A DNA stretch of 54,579 nucleotides from Butyrivibrio sp. (GCF_017433805.1 NZ_JAFRGN010000062.1:1-54579), one strand, 5' to 3'. Counted from the stretch's first letter, positions 1 through 9,251 are shown. Notes: generated by a model from the letters alone, not told the origin. A program made the numbers and translations.

Positions 1-146
1 ACACATATGCATTGTACCTGAAATGACATAGTTTTCGCCCATTATTTATTGCTTATCATTGTTTGTAACTTATTAACCAATTGCACATAGGGCTTAAATA
101 CTGGTTCTTTTGTGCAAAATATATAAGAAAGTATAGAGAGAATCAT
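1..146. other. Upstream edge, no gene seen
   Basis: A+T-rich sequence before the first gene. I see no coding region, terminator or convincing promoter. A TTG in frame with the first gene at 81 would add 22 residues, but it has no ribosome binding site. Confidence 0.4.
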
Positions 147-1346
147 ATGCAATTAAATGGTAATAGAATTATTATCTGGGGAGCAAAGGATAGAGGGCGT
201 GTTGTTTTAAAAGTTTTAAGAGAAAGATTGAACATAGACGCCGAATGTTTTGTTGACAGAGATATAAATCTCATTGACCAGCAAATAGACGGCATTTATG
301 TTTTGTCAGATGTGAATTTTATTACTAAGTATAATGCAGATGATGTACTGATAATAATTGGTGGGTATAATCCACAGAATAAGGAACAGATTACGGAGTT
401 TCTAGAAAAAAATAATTTTACCGGGAAGTTGATGGATACTTATGAATTCCATCATATGTATGAAATACCGGTATTACTTCAACGTGAAGATAAAAAAGTA
501 ATAGATTATGAAAGCAAAATACAGCAATGGTTTAAATCTTTTTTAGCTGAAGCGCATTTTTGGAGAGATGAAGTTATTAATCCTGAAGGCTATTATCATA
601 ACCATTATTTAGCCAGAGTGGATTCATCAAAAGAGTTTGAATGTGATAGGGTGAAAGAATTCGTCAAACAGGATTCGGTAATATTAGATGTGGGATGCGG
701 TATTTGCAGTAATTACGGAAAGGGATGGAATGGAAAACAATTATCATTAATAGGTGTTGACCCATTGGCACATATTTATAATCGACTTAATCAGAGGGCT
801 TTTTCTATGGGATGTACAAATGGGAAAATGCCTGATGGAATAAAGTTTGGAATGTTTGAAATGCTTTCATATATGATTGAGAAAAATAGCGCAGATATTA
901 TACTGATTGATAATGCTTTGGATCATTGTATTGATCCTATTAGTGCAATATTAGAGTGTCTAAGAGTCGTAAAAAAATATGGTGTAGTATCTACATTCCA
1001 CCATATTAACGAGGCTTACAAAGCATTTTACGCAGATATGCATCAATGGAATATTTGCTCAAATGAAGAAGGACATCTTGTTGTATGGAACAATGAATCA
1101 TGCATTGATATTAACAAATTATTAGGTGAGTATGTTGAAATAACAACTTATGTTCACGAGAATCATGTGGCAGAAATACCATTTGGTGGATTGGTGTGCA
1201 ATATCGTAAAAAAGAAGGATATACCTGATGATTTTATGGATGAAACGAAGGAAAGGCTTGGGATGGTAATAAATCAAGTAATGCTTAGGATTTCTGACCC
1301 TGAATTTATGCTTGAATATCTTGAGTTTTATTTACATGAGCGATAA
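147..1346 (+). CDS. SAM-dependent methyltransferase with N-terminal Rossmann-like module
   Basis: Predicted cytoplasmic protein of 399 residues, probably methylating a sugar or lipid-linked glycan intermediate. The N-terminus (about residues 6-110) starts with IIIWGAKDRG, a glycine-rich nucleotide-binding-like loop. About 200 residues in, VILDVGCGICSNYG followed by GVDP looks like motif I and the acidic loop of a class I methyltransferase, and IILIDNALDH resembles the post-II region. I chose the ATG at 147, preceded by a GAGAG ribosome binding site, over the in-frame TTG at 81. It is the first gene of a same-strand run of glycan-modifying enzymes and is visibly A+T-rich in codon choice compared with genes after 10 kb, which would fit a horizontally acquired surface-glycan locus. 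The substrate cannot be told from sequence. Confidence 0.7.
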   Translation: MQLNGNRIIIWGAKDRGRVVLKVLRERLNIDAECFVDRDINLIDQQIDGIYVLSDVNFITKYNADDVLIIIGGYNPQNKEQITEFLEKNNFTGKLMDTYEFHHMYEIPVLLQREDKKVIDYESKIQQWFKSFLAEAHFWRDEVINPEGYYHNHYLARVDSSKEFECDRVKEFVKQDSVILDVGCGICSNYGKGWNGKQLSLIGVDPLAHIYNRLNQRAFSMGCTNGKMPDGIKFGMFEMLSYMIEKNSADIILIDNALDHCIDPISAILECLRVVKKYGVVSTFHHINEAYKAFYADMHQWNICSNEEGHLVVWNNESCIDINKLLGEYVEITTYVHENHVAEIPFGGLVCNIVKKKDIPDDFMDETKERLGMVINQVMLRISDPEFMLEYLEFYLHER

Positions 1347-1403
1347 AAAAGGTAGATGATACATAACTTATATTTTTACTGATATTATAACGGAGAATTT
1401 GAA

Positions 1404-2519
1404 ATGATAGACATATATCTTTGGGGAGCGGGACACATAGCTGATTTAGCATTACTAGGAGCAGAGGACAATAATATTTGCCTTAGTAGTAATATGACTT
1501 TTAATATAAAGGGCATTATTGATAATGATTTGTCCAAGAGAGGATGCTTGTTTCATGGCTTTAAGATAGTGTCACCTGGAGAAGCGATAGAGGGAGGATT
1601 TGATTATATAGCTATTTTGATGGAAAACGAGTGGGATGTGTCTATTCAAGCCAAATATGGATATAGGATACCAGAAGAAAAGGTAAAAGATAAATATTTC
1701 TTTCTAAAACTGTTACTAATTGAGAAATATAGTGGTACTAAGGATTATGAGATAAAGAAAACAATAGAGTATTTGAAAAAAAATGATTTGACTATGTTTA
1801 ATCAGTCACTTCCCAAGAGGGAACATAATCATCCAGTTATATGGGATAAGAAGAATAATCTTCCCTATATTGAGTTTGAAGATGTAACAAATCAGATTCA
1901 AAGGATGTATTTTCCTAGAAATTATCAATTTACTAATCGTGATGGAATGCAGTTTTGCGAAGATATGAATTGGGAACAAATGCCGTCATCGCCGCATCTA
2001 TATGTGACGTCTGATCATGGAGTATCCGAGGGAGGGGTTATTGTTGATGGAGGTGTCTGTGAAGGGAATTTCGCTTTAAAATATTTGTCTATAGCAGCTA
2101 AAATGTTTTTATTTGAGCCGGATTGGTGGTGGGATGAACCTAATTATTATACCTTTTTGCCTTTTAAAGACAAAATAGAATACTCTCATAAAGCATTATC
2201 AAATTATGATAGTCGATTAACGACTAGGCTAGATAGCATAGTTTCACAGAATGAAAAAGTTACTTTTATTAAGCTGGATATTGAGGGACATGAAGCAGAT
2301 GCAATAGAAGGCGCAGAGAATACTTTTAGAAATAACTGTGTTAAGGCATCAGTTTGTTGCTATCATAGAAATGACGATCTGGAATTATTGGAAAGGAGAT
2401 TTAAAGAGTACGGATATGAGACTAGGTGCTCTAACGGCAATGTTGTCTTTTTGTGGGATGAAGATGTGTGGCACAGTTTAAGTATAAGAAAGTGTGTTGT
2501 ATATGCTTCAAAAGGGTAA
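1404..2519 (+). CDS. FkbM family methyltransferase
   Basis: Protein of 371 residues. Residues 1-110 hold a GAG module (IYLWGAGHIADLALLGA). The C-terminal half matches FkbM methyltransferases: VIVDGGVCEGNFALKYL as the SAM-binding loop, FLFEPD as the acidic strand end, and VTFIKLDIEGHEADAIEGAE, the family signature. FkbM enzymes O-methylate sugars or related hydroxyls, so a role in decorating a surface polysaccharide is likely (inferred). The start follows ACGGAGAATTTGAA. The next gene begins only six bases after the stop, so the two are probably co-transcribed. It shares its module with four neighbours, including the FkbM protein at 4734. Confidence 0.82.
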   Translation: MIDIYLWGAGHIADLALLGAEDNNICLSSNMTFNIKGIIDNDLSKRGCLFHGFKIVSPGEAIEGGFDYIAILMENEWDVSIQAKYGYRIPEEKVKDKYFFLKLLLIEKYSGTKDYEIKKTIEYLKKNDLTMFNQSLPKREHNHPVIWDKKNNLPYIEFEDVTNQIQRMYFPRNYQFTNRDGMQFCEDMNWEQMPSSPHLYVTSDHGVSEGGVIVDGGVCEGNFALKYLSIAAKMFLFEPDWWWDEPNYYTFLPFKDKIEYSHKALSNYDSRLTTRLDSIVSQNEKVTFIKLDIEGHEADAIEGAENTFRNNCVKASVCCYHRNDDLELLERRFKEYGYETRCSNGNVVFLWDEDVWHSLSIRKCVVYASKG

Positions 2520-2525
2520 AAGTAT

Positions 2526-3575
2526 ATGTTGAGTATAGATGAGATCGTTGTAAAAAGTATACCAATCTTATCTTCATGTATAGAATTTAGGGAAAGAATA
2601 TTCTATGCGTACTGCTATGGAATTGGGATAGCTTCTTTTGATTTACTTTCGTATGAGAAATTATTTTATGATGAATCATATTTGGGGTGGGGAGGATATC
2701 ATTTTTCAATATGCTATCAAGGAAAAATCGTCTTTGCTCCAGCAACAATGAACAGCATTTTAGTTTTTGATCCCGTTGATAATACTGAGTTCACAGTAAG
2801 CGTTCCACAAAAGAAAGATAACGAAGTGCTAATACCATATTTATCTGGAAATGAACTTATCCTTTTTGGAGCAGAATCTCAGATTACATATTGTGTTGAT
2901 CCAGATTTTACGGTGAGAATACTGGACCGTAGATGTGAAGATAATACAATTTGGTTGACATATTTATCGCAAACAGAAAAATATATTTGTTTATGGAATA
3001 GTGAAGCGTCAAAAATTGGAATCATACAAAAAGAAGAAAAAGAATTAAAAACATATGAATATTATTACGGTAATATTTCGAGTGCAGCTGTTCATGACGA
3101 GAAATGTTACGTATTAACGACTGAAGGTGATGTTGATGTAATATCACTTCAAACTGGTACTTGTGAAGCAATTATTAGAACGGGAATAAAAGCAAATAAT
3201 AATAACGTGATGATATTTAATGATAAATGTTTATTTATAATGCCGTCATCTACTAATGAAATTATTAAAATGGATATTGAGGATGAATACAAGGTGACTG
3301 TAACAAAATTAAATATCAATGTTCATGATAAAAAATTGATGTGGTGCAAGTTAAAGGATGGAATAGCTATTTGTGAAATGCAACACAATGTTGAAGCATG
3401 GAAATACAAGACTGTGTTTTTTGAATATGATTTAAATAATGGAATCATCATTGAGTATCCGTTAGATATGATGTTAAGATCAAGTATATTTGATGATAAA
3501 AACGAAGGCATCAAGATAGATGAAGATAGAATACATTGTTTAAGAGATTTTATTGAGCTTGTGGAGCGAAGATGA
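2526..3575 (+). CDS. Hypothetical beta-rich, propeller-like protein
   Basis: I do not recognise this 349-residue protein. It has no signal peptide or membrane segment. It is made of short alternating hydrophobic strands with recurring Asp/Asn turns (for example ILVFDPVDN, LILFGAESQ, YVLTTEGDVDVISLQTG), spaced about 40-45 residues apart, which suggests a beta-propeller. The stop overlaps the start of the next glycosyltransferase by four bases (ATGA), so translation is probably coupled. The upstream ribosome binding site is weak. Placement inside a glycosyltransferase/methyltransferase run suggests a glycan-binding or scaffold role, but that is inference only. Codon use is A+T-rich like the first two genes. 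Confidence 0.5.
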   Translation: MLSIDEIVVKSIPILSSCIEFRERIFYAYCYGIGIASFDLLSYEKLFYDESYLGWGGYHFSICYQGKIVFAPATMNSILVFDPVDNTEFTVSVPQKKDNEVLIPYLSGNELILFGAESQITYCVDPDFTVRILDRRCEDNTIWLTYLSQTEKYICLWNSEASKIGIIQKEEKELKTYEYYYGNISSAAVHDEKCYVLTTEGDVDVISLQTGTCEAIIRTGIKANNNNVMIFNDKCLFIMPSSTNEIIKMDIEDEYKVTVTKLNINVHDKKLMWCKLKDGIAICEMQHNVEAWKYKTVFFEYDLNNGIIIEYPLDMMLRSSIFDDKNEGIKIDEDRIHCLRDFIELVERR

Positions 3576-4780
3576 TAAGCATTGTCGTTACCGTATATAA
3601 CTTGGGAAACTATATAGAATGTTGCTTGAAAAGCATTATAATGCAGACCTATATGGATATTGAGGTTATTGTGGTTGATGATGGATCTACCGATAATAGT
3701 GCTAGGATATGTGATGAATATGCTGCAAGGGATTCGCGAGTAAAAGTTATTCACCAGGAAAACTCCGGCATTGTCAGGGCAAGAAAAAACGGTTTGTTGG
3801 CATCAAGAGGAGAATATATAGGCTTTGTCGATGGAGATGATTGGATTGAGCCAGAAATGTATGAGAAGCTGTATAGAGCCTTGACGGATGAGAATGTGCA
3901 AGTATCCATGTGCGGTAGAATTGAAGAGATGGGTGACTTAAGCCGCCGAGTATGTCAGGGAATTGAGGCGGGGCGGTATGGAAGAAATGAATTACTGACA
4001 CAGGTATTTCCCCGGATGATTGTTAAAGAAGGTTTTTTTGAGTGGGGAATTTACCCTGGGTACTGGGATAAGCTGTTTAGTAGATGCACATTAGAACCGC
4101 ATCTTATGAATGAAGACGATAGAATTGTAATGGGTGAAGATGCAGCGGGTGTTTATCCATGCCTTTTATCAGCTGAGAGCATTTATATAATGCAGGATTG
4201 TCTTTACCATTACAGACAGAGCAGCAATTCCATGGTGAAGAAAAAGGTAGCAGATTACGAGTCTGAGAGACTTCGTTTCAAAGTCCTATATCAGTCAGTT
4301 AATGAGATTTTTTCCAAGGCAGCAGATAATTTATTGGCAGATCAATGGCTTTTGTACGTGCTTTTTCTCATGATTCCAAGGGCAGATGTTTTGTATGCCG
4401 GTATAGAAAAACTAGATTATCTTTTCCCATTTCCTGAAGTAAAAAGAGGTGAAAGGGTAATCATATATGGAGCGGGGTTATATGGAACAAGGCTCTATAG
4501 ATATTTAAAGGATACAGGATTTTGCGATGTAGTAGCAATTGCTGACAGAGATTATGCCCGTCTAAAAGACGACGATATGAATGTTATTTCTCCGGAAGAA
4601 ATTGATGATCATATTTATGATGCGGTAGTTGTTGCAAGTTCCTATCAGCATACGAGGGATGCGATTATCGCAGATCTGAATCAGAAGCTTAAGTGCAATA
4701 GAATATATGGCTTTGATATGGATGAGGTGTTAAGTGAAAGAACTCGAGTTGCATTTGGACTTAATCAAACAGGTAAATGA
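3572..4780 (+). CDS. GT2 family glycosyltransferase with C-terminal GAG module
   Basis: Protein of 402 residues. The N-terminal 220 residues are a GT-A fold family 2 glycosyltransferase: MISIVVTVYNLGNYIECCL, IEVIVVDDGSTDNS, the conserved region GEYIGFVDGDDWIEPEMYE with the DGDD metal/nucleotide motif, and the acidic GEDAAGVYP. From about residue 290 a second domain begins, RVIIYGAGLYGTRLYRYL, the same Rossmann-like module found at the N-terminus of neighbouring methyltransferases but here at the C-terminus. It would transfer an activated sugar to a growing glycan at the membrane face. It overlaps the preceding gene by four bases and the next by 47, a tightly coupled operon. The sugar donor is not predictable. 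Confidence 0.85.
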   Translation: MISIVVTVYNLGNYIECCLKSIIMQTYMDIEVIVVDDGSTDNSARICDEYAARDSRVKVIHQENSGIVRARKNGLLASRGEYIGFVDGDDWIEPEMYEKLYRALTDENVQVSMCGRIEEMGDLSRRVCQGIEAGRYGRNELLTQVFPRMIVKEGFFEWGIYPGYWDKLFSRCTLEPHLMNEDDRIVMGEDAAGVYPCLLSAESIYIMQDCLYHYRQSSNSMVKKKVADYESERLRFKVLYQSVNEIFSKAADNLLADQWLLYVLFLMIPRADVLYAGIEKLDYLFPFPEVKRGERVIIYGAGLYGTRLYRYLKDTGFCDVVAIADRDYARLKDDDMNVISPEEIDDHIYDAVVVASSYQHTRDAIIADLNQKLKCNRIYGFDMDEVLSERTRVAFGLNQTGK

Positions 4781-5825
4781 TAAGCTTGCAGATGAAGAGT
4801 CAAAGAGAATCTTCGCTATGAGAGTACTGTATTCATTAACGTTGGATGAGCAGTATTTGTATGGCCTTGGACATGAAGTCGAGAAAAAAGTCGAAACAGA
4901 TTCTTTATGGAAGGATTACATTTCTATATTAGAGAAGGCTCAGAGTGGAGATGGCCTTTTCCTATATGGTGCCGGAGCCTACGGTGAAAAAATGCTGAAG
5001 ATGACGCCCACTATATCATGGAGAGGTGTTATTGATAAGAATCCTAAAACTGACACACTAAGCGGTGTTGCTATAGTAAGTACATCAGAATTTCTGAGAA
5101 AACTAGGGAATAGTAAGATAGTAGTTTCTTCTAAACGTTATTATGAGGATATAGTAAGAAATTTAACAGAGAATGGAGTAGACGTAGATAGGATTGTCGA
5201 TGGAAGAGTGTTGTACGACCTCACTGAGGGAAAACAGTACTTTGACCTTGATGAGCTTCCACATATAGATGGCCAAGAAGTGTTCATTGATGCTGGGGCT
5301 TGTGATGGTATGTCTACTGTACAGTTCCTGAAATGGTGTGAAGGCAATGGATACAGCTTTTGTTTTGAACCAGATGGAAGAAACATTGATAATATAAAAG
5401 CCAACATGGAAGATAAAAAAGTAAATGCCGAAGCATACTGCATTGTACCTAAGGGAGCCTGGGATAAGCAGTGTAGATTATCCTTCGTAGCTACAGGAAA
5501 TGCCACTTCTCATATAGTAGAAGGGGAAATTGCTGATGCCATAGGAGATACTGAGTCTATAGAGACTAATTCGATAGACAATGAGGCTGGGGATATGGCT
5601 GTTTCTTTTATCAAGATGGATATAGAAGGGGCAGAACTACGGGCTCTACATGGCGCAGAAAATTCGATAAGAAATAATAAGCCTAAGCTGGCCATATGTG
5701 TGTATCATAATCCTGAGGATATTTTCGAGATACCGGAATATATATTGAGAATACGTCCAGATTATAAATTGTACCTAAGACATTATTCTTTTGACGGAAC
5801 AGAAACTGTTCTATATGCTTTTTGA
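4734..5825 (+). CDS. FkbM family methyltransferase, GTG start inside preceding gene
   Basis: Protein of 363 residues. The start is GTG at 4734, preceded by GAGG with six-base spacing and lying 47 bases inside the glycosyltransferase gene. About 60 N-terminal helical residues precede the shared module (LFLYGAGAYGEKMLKM). The methyltransferase domain follows: VFIDAGACDGMSTVQFL (SAM loop), CFEPDGRNIDNI, and VSFIKMDIEGAELRALHGAE, the FkbM hallmark, then LAICVYHNPED. It is the second FkbM enzyme of the cluster and is built like the one at 1404, so the two probably arose by duplication or recruitment and methylate different positions of one glycan (inferred). Confidence 0.82.
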   Translation: MKELELHLDLIKQVNDKLADEESKRIFAMRVLYSLTLDEQYLYGLGHEVEKKVETDSLWKDYISILEKAQSGDGLFLYGAGAYGEKMLKMTPTISWRGVIDKNPKTDTLSGVAIVSTSEFLRKLGNSKIVVSSKRYYEDIVRNLTENGVDVDRIVDGRVLYDLTEGKQYFDLDELPHIDGQEVFIDAGACDGMSTVQFLKWCEGNGYSFCFEPDGRNIDNIKANMEDKKVNAEAYCIVPKGAWDKQCRLSFVATGNATSHIVEGEIADAIGDTESIETNSIDNEAGDMAVSFIKMDIEGAELRALHGAENSIRNNKPKLAICVYHNPEDIFEIPEYILRIRPDYKLYLRHYSFDGTETVLYAF

Positions 5826-5854
5826 ACGCTACAGTAGTTAGATGAGGATCATAT

Positions 5855-6946
5855 ATGGAAATGGTTATCTATGGCGCTCAAGGAATTGCCCTGGGAGCCT
5901 TTGAAGCTATTACAACTATATATCCTGAGCATAATATCAAATGCTTTCTTGTCACTGAAAAGGGTATCAATGCAGATACTCTTGGAGGGCTTCCGGTCAG
6001 AGAAATAGCGTCTTTTGCCACGGGAATTTCTGAGAATGAAAAGAAAGAATTATTTGTCCTGATTGCTGTGCCTGAAAATGTTCAGAATCAAATAGTTAGT
6101 ACGTTAGAAAAATATGGATTTACAAATTATCAAGGGCTTAATCAAAGCTCTTTTTCTGATTGCATCGGCAATTATTTTGCCTTAAAGGGTGATTTCTTGC
6201 CGCTTTCACATTTCCCTGTCGGGAGAAATAAGCCGGAAATACATGTATATATGACCAAACACGAGAAGGATAAAAAGCTTACCGGGAAATACGATTTTCC
6301 AGAATATATGATTCCGATCCAGGTTGGCGCTGGTATGGCAAGTAGTAAAGTTGCGGATATGACAGATGATACTGGAGACAACATTTCTTTCAAAAATGGT
6401 AACTATTCTGAACTGACTGGATTGTACTGGATATGGAAGAATGTTCTGGAGTGCAGTAAGGATGAATTCAGTGGTAAGGGAGCATATTATGGTCTTGCTC
6501 ATTATAGGAGAGTATTGGAAATATCTGATGAAGATTTGCTGCGCTTATATGACAATGAAATAGACGTGGTACTCCCTTATCCAATGCCATATGAACCTGA
6601 TATTCACTCTCACCACAAGAGATATTTAAAGGATTCTGATTATACTGCCCTTAAGGAAGCTGTAGAAAAGGTTTGTCCTGAGTATGCCAAGGATTGGGAT
6701 AATATACTGGGGCAAAGATATATGTATAACTACAATATAATCTTGGCTAAGAAGAAAGTGCTTATTGATTATTGTCGTTGGTTATTTCCTATTCTAAAAA
6801 AGGTTGAAGAACTTTCTGTTCCTAGAGGAAAAGAGCGATCTGATCGATATATAGGATATATGTGTGAAACGCTGGAAACGGTATATTTTATGAGGAACCG
6901 AGATGATTTCAATATTGCTCATGCTAGGTGTAGGCTGTTTGTTTAA
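5855..6946 (+). CDS. DUF4422 glycosyltransferase with N-terminal GAG-like module
   Basis: Protein of 363 residues. Residues 1-110 are another Rossmann-like module beginning MVIYGAQGIALGAFEAI. From about residue 130 the sequence matches the DUF4422 glycosyltransferase family: HVYMTKHEKDK, IPIQVGAG, a LTGLYWIWKN helix, and the diagnostic YYGLAHYRRVL. The later YNYNIILAKKKVLIDYC region also fits. It ends the glycan gene set. Its TAA stop and that of the convergent HipA-like gene share the same TTAA at 6943-6946, leaving no intergenic space and no room for a conventional terminator. It starts after GATGAGGATCATAT. Confidence 0.78.
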   Translation: MEMVIYGAQGIALGAFEAITTIYPEHNIKCFLVTEKGINADTLGGLPVREIASFATGISENEKKELFVLIAVPENVQNQIVSTLEKYGFTNYQGLNQSSFSDCIGNYFALKGDFLPLSHFPVGRNKPEIHVYMTKHEKDKKLTGKYDFPEYMIPIQVGAGMASSKVADMTDDTGDNISFKNGNYSELTGLYWIWKNVLECSKDEFSGKGAYYGLAHYRRVLEISDEDLLRLYDNEIDVVLPYPMPYEPDIHSHHKRYLKDSDYTALKEAVEKVCPEYAKDWDNILGQRYMYNYNIILAKKKVLIDYCRWLFPILKKVEELSVPRGKERSDRYIGYMCETLETVYFMRNRDDFNIAHARCRLFV

Positions 6947-8244
6947 TTGTTTTGGTAATGCTTTAACGATATAATATTTTTAATAGCCTCATTCATCATC
7001 TGCGGTCTTTCCTCAAAAAATGCAGAATTTATTTGTTGATTTACAACAGGAACTTCCGAGATATAGTCATACATCTCAGTGTTATAGCTAATCGGAAGTC
7101 CAAGTTGATATTCCATAAATAGATCAAGCTTATTACTATAAGAGCGTGTAATGATGTTTACGCGCTCTTTATCTATGGCATGATTTAGATAGTATTCTTC
7201 CACCTGCGAAGGGGTAGGGAGAAGAGATGTATTTATGATGTTCCTGTCTTGCACCAGGTCAAGTCTTTTGACTTCCTGCTTGATAATACCATTATCCTCG
7301 AGATGCAGGAGTGAAGCTCTGTTAAGTGGTGAGTAAATGTTATAGAACATGGAGTTACCATTGTCGTAAATGGGCGCCATAGATACAAAACGCAGAGTCT
7401 CTGTATCACGCAAGATGCCAAAGTTATACCAGTGTCTGTCGGAGTTGGTTATTATAAAATCAGTCATCAACATATAATCCAGGAAATGTCTCACGTAATC
7501 AGCGTTTAATCCATTGTTTATACAACTGCGTATGAATTTCGCAAGCTCTTTTCCACCATCATAGTCATTACTCAGATCATAGCCTCCTGTAACTTCAAAG
7601 GCTGGGATGAGTTCTAAATCTTTGGTGGTAAAATATCTGCATCTACTAATACTATTCTTGGCGCCATCTGAGATGATCTCATAAGATGTATACTCTTTGA
7701 ATCCCTGCATGTTATGGAGCATCGAAACAAAGCCTTCATTAACATTCTGAAGGCCATCAGGGTATTTGCTGTCACTATATTTATCAAGATACCAGATATC
7801 ATCTTCCTTGATGGAATATTTGTCTAGATTTCCTCCTAATGAAGCATCCTTTTGATTGGAGTAGTGGACTCTGCCATCTGCACTATGAAAATGAATAGTC
7901 TTATTTCCGTTATCATAAAGATTGGCTTCTTCCCAAGTAAGATCCAGCTCTGCCGGAGAAATCCAGTAAGCATCTGATAAGCTCAATCCCAAATTTTTCA
8001 TGAGAAATTCACTTGGAGATTGACAATCGTATTGTTTTAGTAGTTCAACAAGACGAGCTCTACCTTCAGGAATCGCTCGATTCTTCCACCAAGTATGAAT
8101 GTTCCTTGCATCTGTTGATCCGACATATGGCATCCTTGCTGGATTTATGATCTGATAATTCTCTATGTCACCATCTGCACTCAATTGGAGAATGGCGACA
8201 TCATGATTTTTGTGTTTCAGTATGAACATTTTGTCTTCGTTCAT
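6943..8244 (-). CDS. HipA-like serine/threonine kinase
   Basis: Protein of 433 residues from the ATG at 8244, which has GAGG upstream; a longer reading from 8274 is less likely. It resembles HipA-type kinases. A glycine-rich ATP-loop-like segment (SLGGNLDKY, then WYLDKYSD) lies near residues 150-175. The catalytic loop TDFIITNSDRHWYNFGIL near 260-275 carries the Asp and Asn, and IYDNGNSMF near 295 is the DFG-like metal site. HipA kinases phosphorylate proteins such as glutamyl-tRNA synthetase and can arrest growth, but the target here is unknown. It overlaps the upstream partner gene by 44 bases, so synthesis is coupled. No HipB-like helix-turn-helix gene is adjacent, which is unusual. It could be a toxin, a regulator or a domesticated kinase. 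Confidence 0.72.
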   Translation of the reverse strand: MNEDKMFILKHKNHDVAILQLSADGDIENYQIINPARMPYVGSTDARNIHTWWKNRAIPEGRARLVELLKQYDCQSPSEFLMKNLGLSLSDAYWISPAELDLTWEEANLYDNGNKTIHFHSADGRVHYSNQKDASLGGNLDKYSIKEDDIWYLDKYSDSKYPDGLQNVNEGFVSMLHNMQGFKEYTSYEIISDGAKNSISRCRYFTTKDLELIPAFEVTGGYDLSNDYDGGKELAKFIRSCINNGLNADYVRHFLDYMLMTDFIITNSDRHWYNFGILRDTETLRFVSMAPIYDNGNSMFYNIYSPLNRASLLHLEDNGIIKQEVKRLDLVQDRNIINTSLLPTPSQVEEYYLNHAIDKERVNIITRSYSNKLDLFMEYQLGLPISYNTEMYDYISEVPVVNQQINSAFFEERPQMMNEAIKNIISLKHYQNN

Positions 8245-9067
8245 AATATTTATGTACCTCGTTTGCAAATGCATTCATTCTTATAAATTGCTCTATTTTA
8301 AATCCCATTCTGGCTAATTCTATTTTGTTGATATCTCCTGAATATTGGGCATAAGGAGTATAGTCGATACTGTATTTTTTCTTTTTATAAAAGAAACTAA
8401 GGGTATAGCCTGATTTGCTTGGCTGATATTTAAATGTTATTCCGCTCTTTGTATGGTACTGGCCCGTTGATGGGGGAGTTAATGCGGAAGATGTCGTGTT
8501 CTCTTTGGCCAGGTTATCTGCAGCTTCGTCTACAATACATGATGCTGAGATTATGTAATCGCCGATTCTGCTCTCTAGGTGTTCGTTGACGAAAATCATA
8601 GGAACATTATGGATTTCTTTTTTGGTGAAAAAGTGTATTTGGTAGTCTCCAGCTTCTTCTCCAGCAGTAAGGTAAAAGAGGTACTTATGTCTGGGGCTAA
8701 TTCCTACGGCGTTATCAAGTATTCTCTGGCTAGACTGGCTATCATCACTTGTAATATCTTGGTTTGAATCTATTTCCACAAGGCTTAAAAGACGAAGATC
8801 CTCATCGATTTCCTGCAGCTCTTTTTCCAGACTCGCCTTTTGAGAAAAAGCGCTTTGGCACAGAGCTAGCTTATCTTTGGAAAGGTGGACTGAAATTAGT
8901 TTGCTATATTCATCTCTGTACTGGAGATAATATGTCTCTTTACCCCGTATGTTTTTGAGCGAAATATATCCAGGCAGTGCATATTTGGTTAGCGCTGTCT
9001 GAGTCATTTTTCTCTTGCGGAGAAGATCGATTTTGGTAGCCTTAAGAGTAGAATAAAGTTCCGACAT
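8201..9067 (-). CDS. Unrecognised partner protein of HipA-like kinase
   Basis: Protein of 288 residues that I cannot assign. The N-terminus (about 1-110) is basic and then coiled: GYISLKNIRGKETYYLQYRD followed by a helical stretch with KASLEKELQEIDEDLRLL. That layout recalls DUF6788-like proteins, but I am not certain. A middle beta-rich part (HKYLFYLTAGEEAGDYQIHF) is followed by a Ser/Thr/Pro linker near 205 and a C-terminal part with SGYTLSFFYKKKKYSIDYTP and a helix. No classic helix-turn-helix is visible. It is first in the operon, starts after GAGGTTGTTTT, and lies directly downstream of a palindromic promoter, the place where an antitoxin or autorepressor usually sits. That role is inference. 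Confidence 0.5.
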   Translation of the reverse strand: MSELYSTLKATKIDLLRKRKMTQTALTKYALPGYISLKNIRGKETYYLQYRDEYSKLISVHLSKDKLALCQSAFSQKASLEKELQEIDEDLRLLSLVEIDSNQDITSDDSQSSQRILDNAVGISPRHKYLFYLTAGEEAGDYQIHFFTKKEIHNVPMIFVNEHLESRIGDYIISASCIVDEAADNLAKENTTSSALTPPSTGQYHTKSGITFKYQPSKSGYTLSFFYKKKKYSIDYTPYAQYSGDINKIELARMGFKIEQFIRMNAFANEVHKYYERRQNVHTETQKS

Positions 9068-9070
9068 AAA

Positions 9071-9127
9071 ACAACCTCATATTTATATCTATGTAGATAT
9101 TATAGGTTGTATTTGGGAGATATTCAA
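9071..9127 (-). promoter_or_regulatory. Promoter with nested palindromes for the HipA-like operon
   Basis: On the minus strand there is TTGAAT (9122-9127), 17 bases, then TATAAT (9099-9104). Two inverted repeats overlap the -10 box and start region: ATATCTA-tg-TAGATAT at 9085-9100 and, outside it, ACAACCT (9071-9077) with AGGTTGT (9104-9110). The 5' part of the outer repeat also overlaps the ribosome binding site. Such placement is typical of an autorepressor operator, as in toxin-antitoxin operons. Confidence 0.6.
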
Positions 9128-9251
9128 GATTAATAGGGGCGATTTACCGTTAGATGAGGCTGGAGATGTAAATGCAAATTGGAGAAACGTCAGATAAATT
9201 CTCGATTCAAAACACCTTTTATCACTATAGAGTCAAATTCTTGCGATTTTC

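Noticed and set aside
81-146. Longer start of the first methyltransferase gene (TTG 81)
   Set aside because: No ribosome binding site; the ATG at 147 has one and begins right before the conserved domain.
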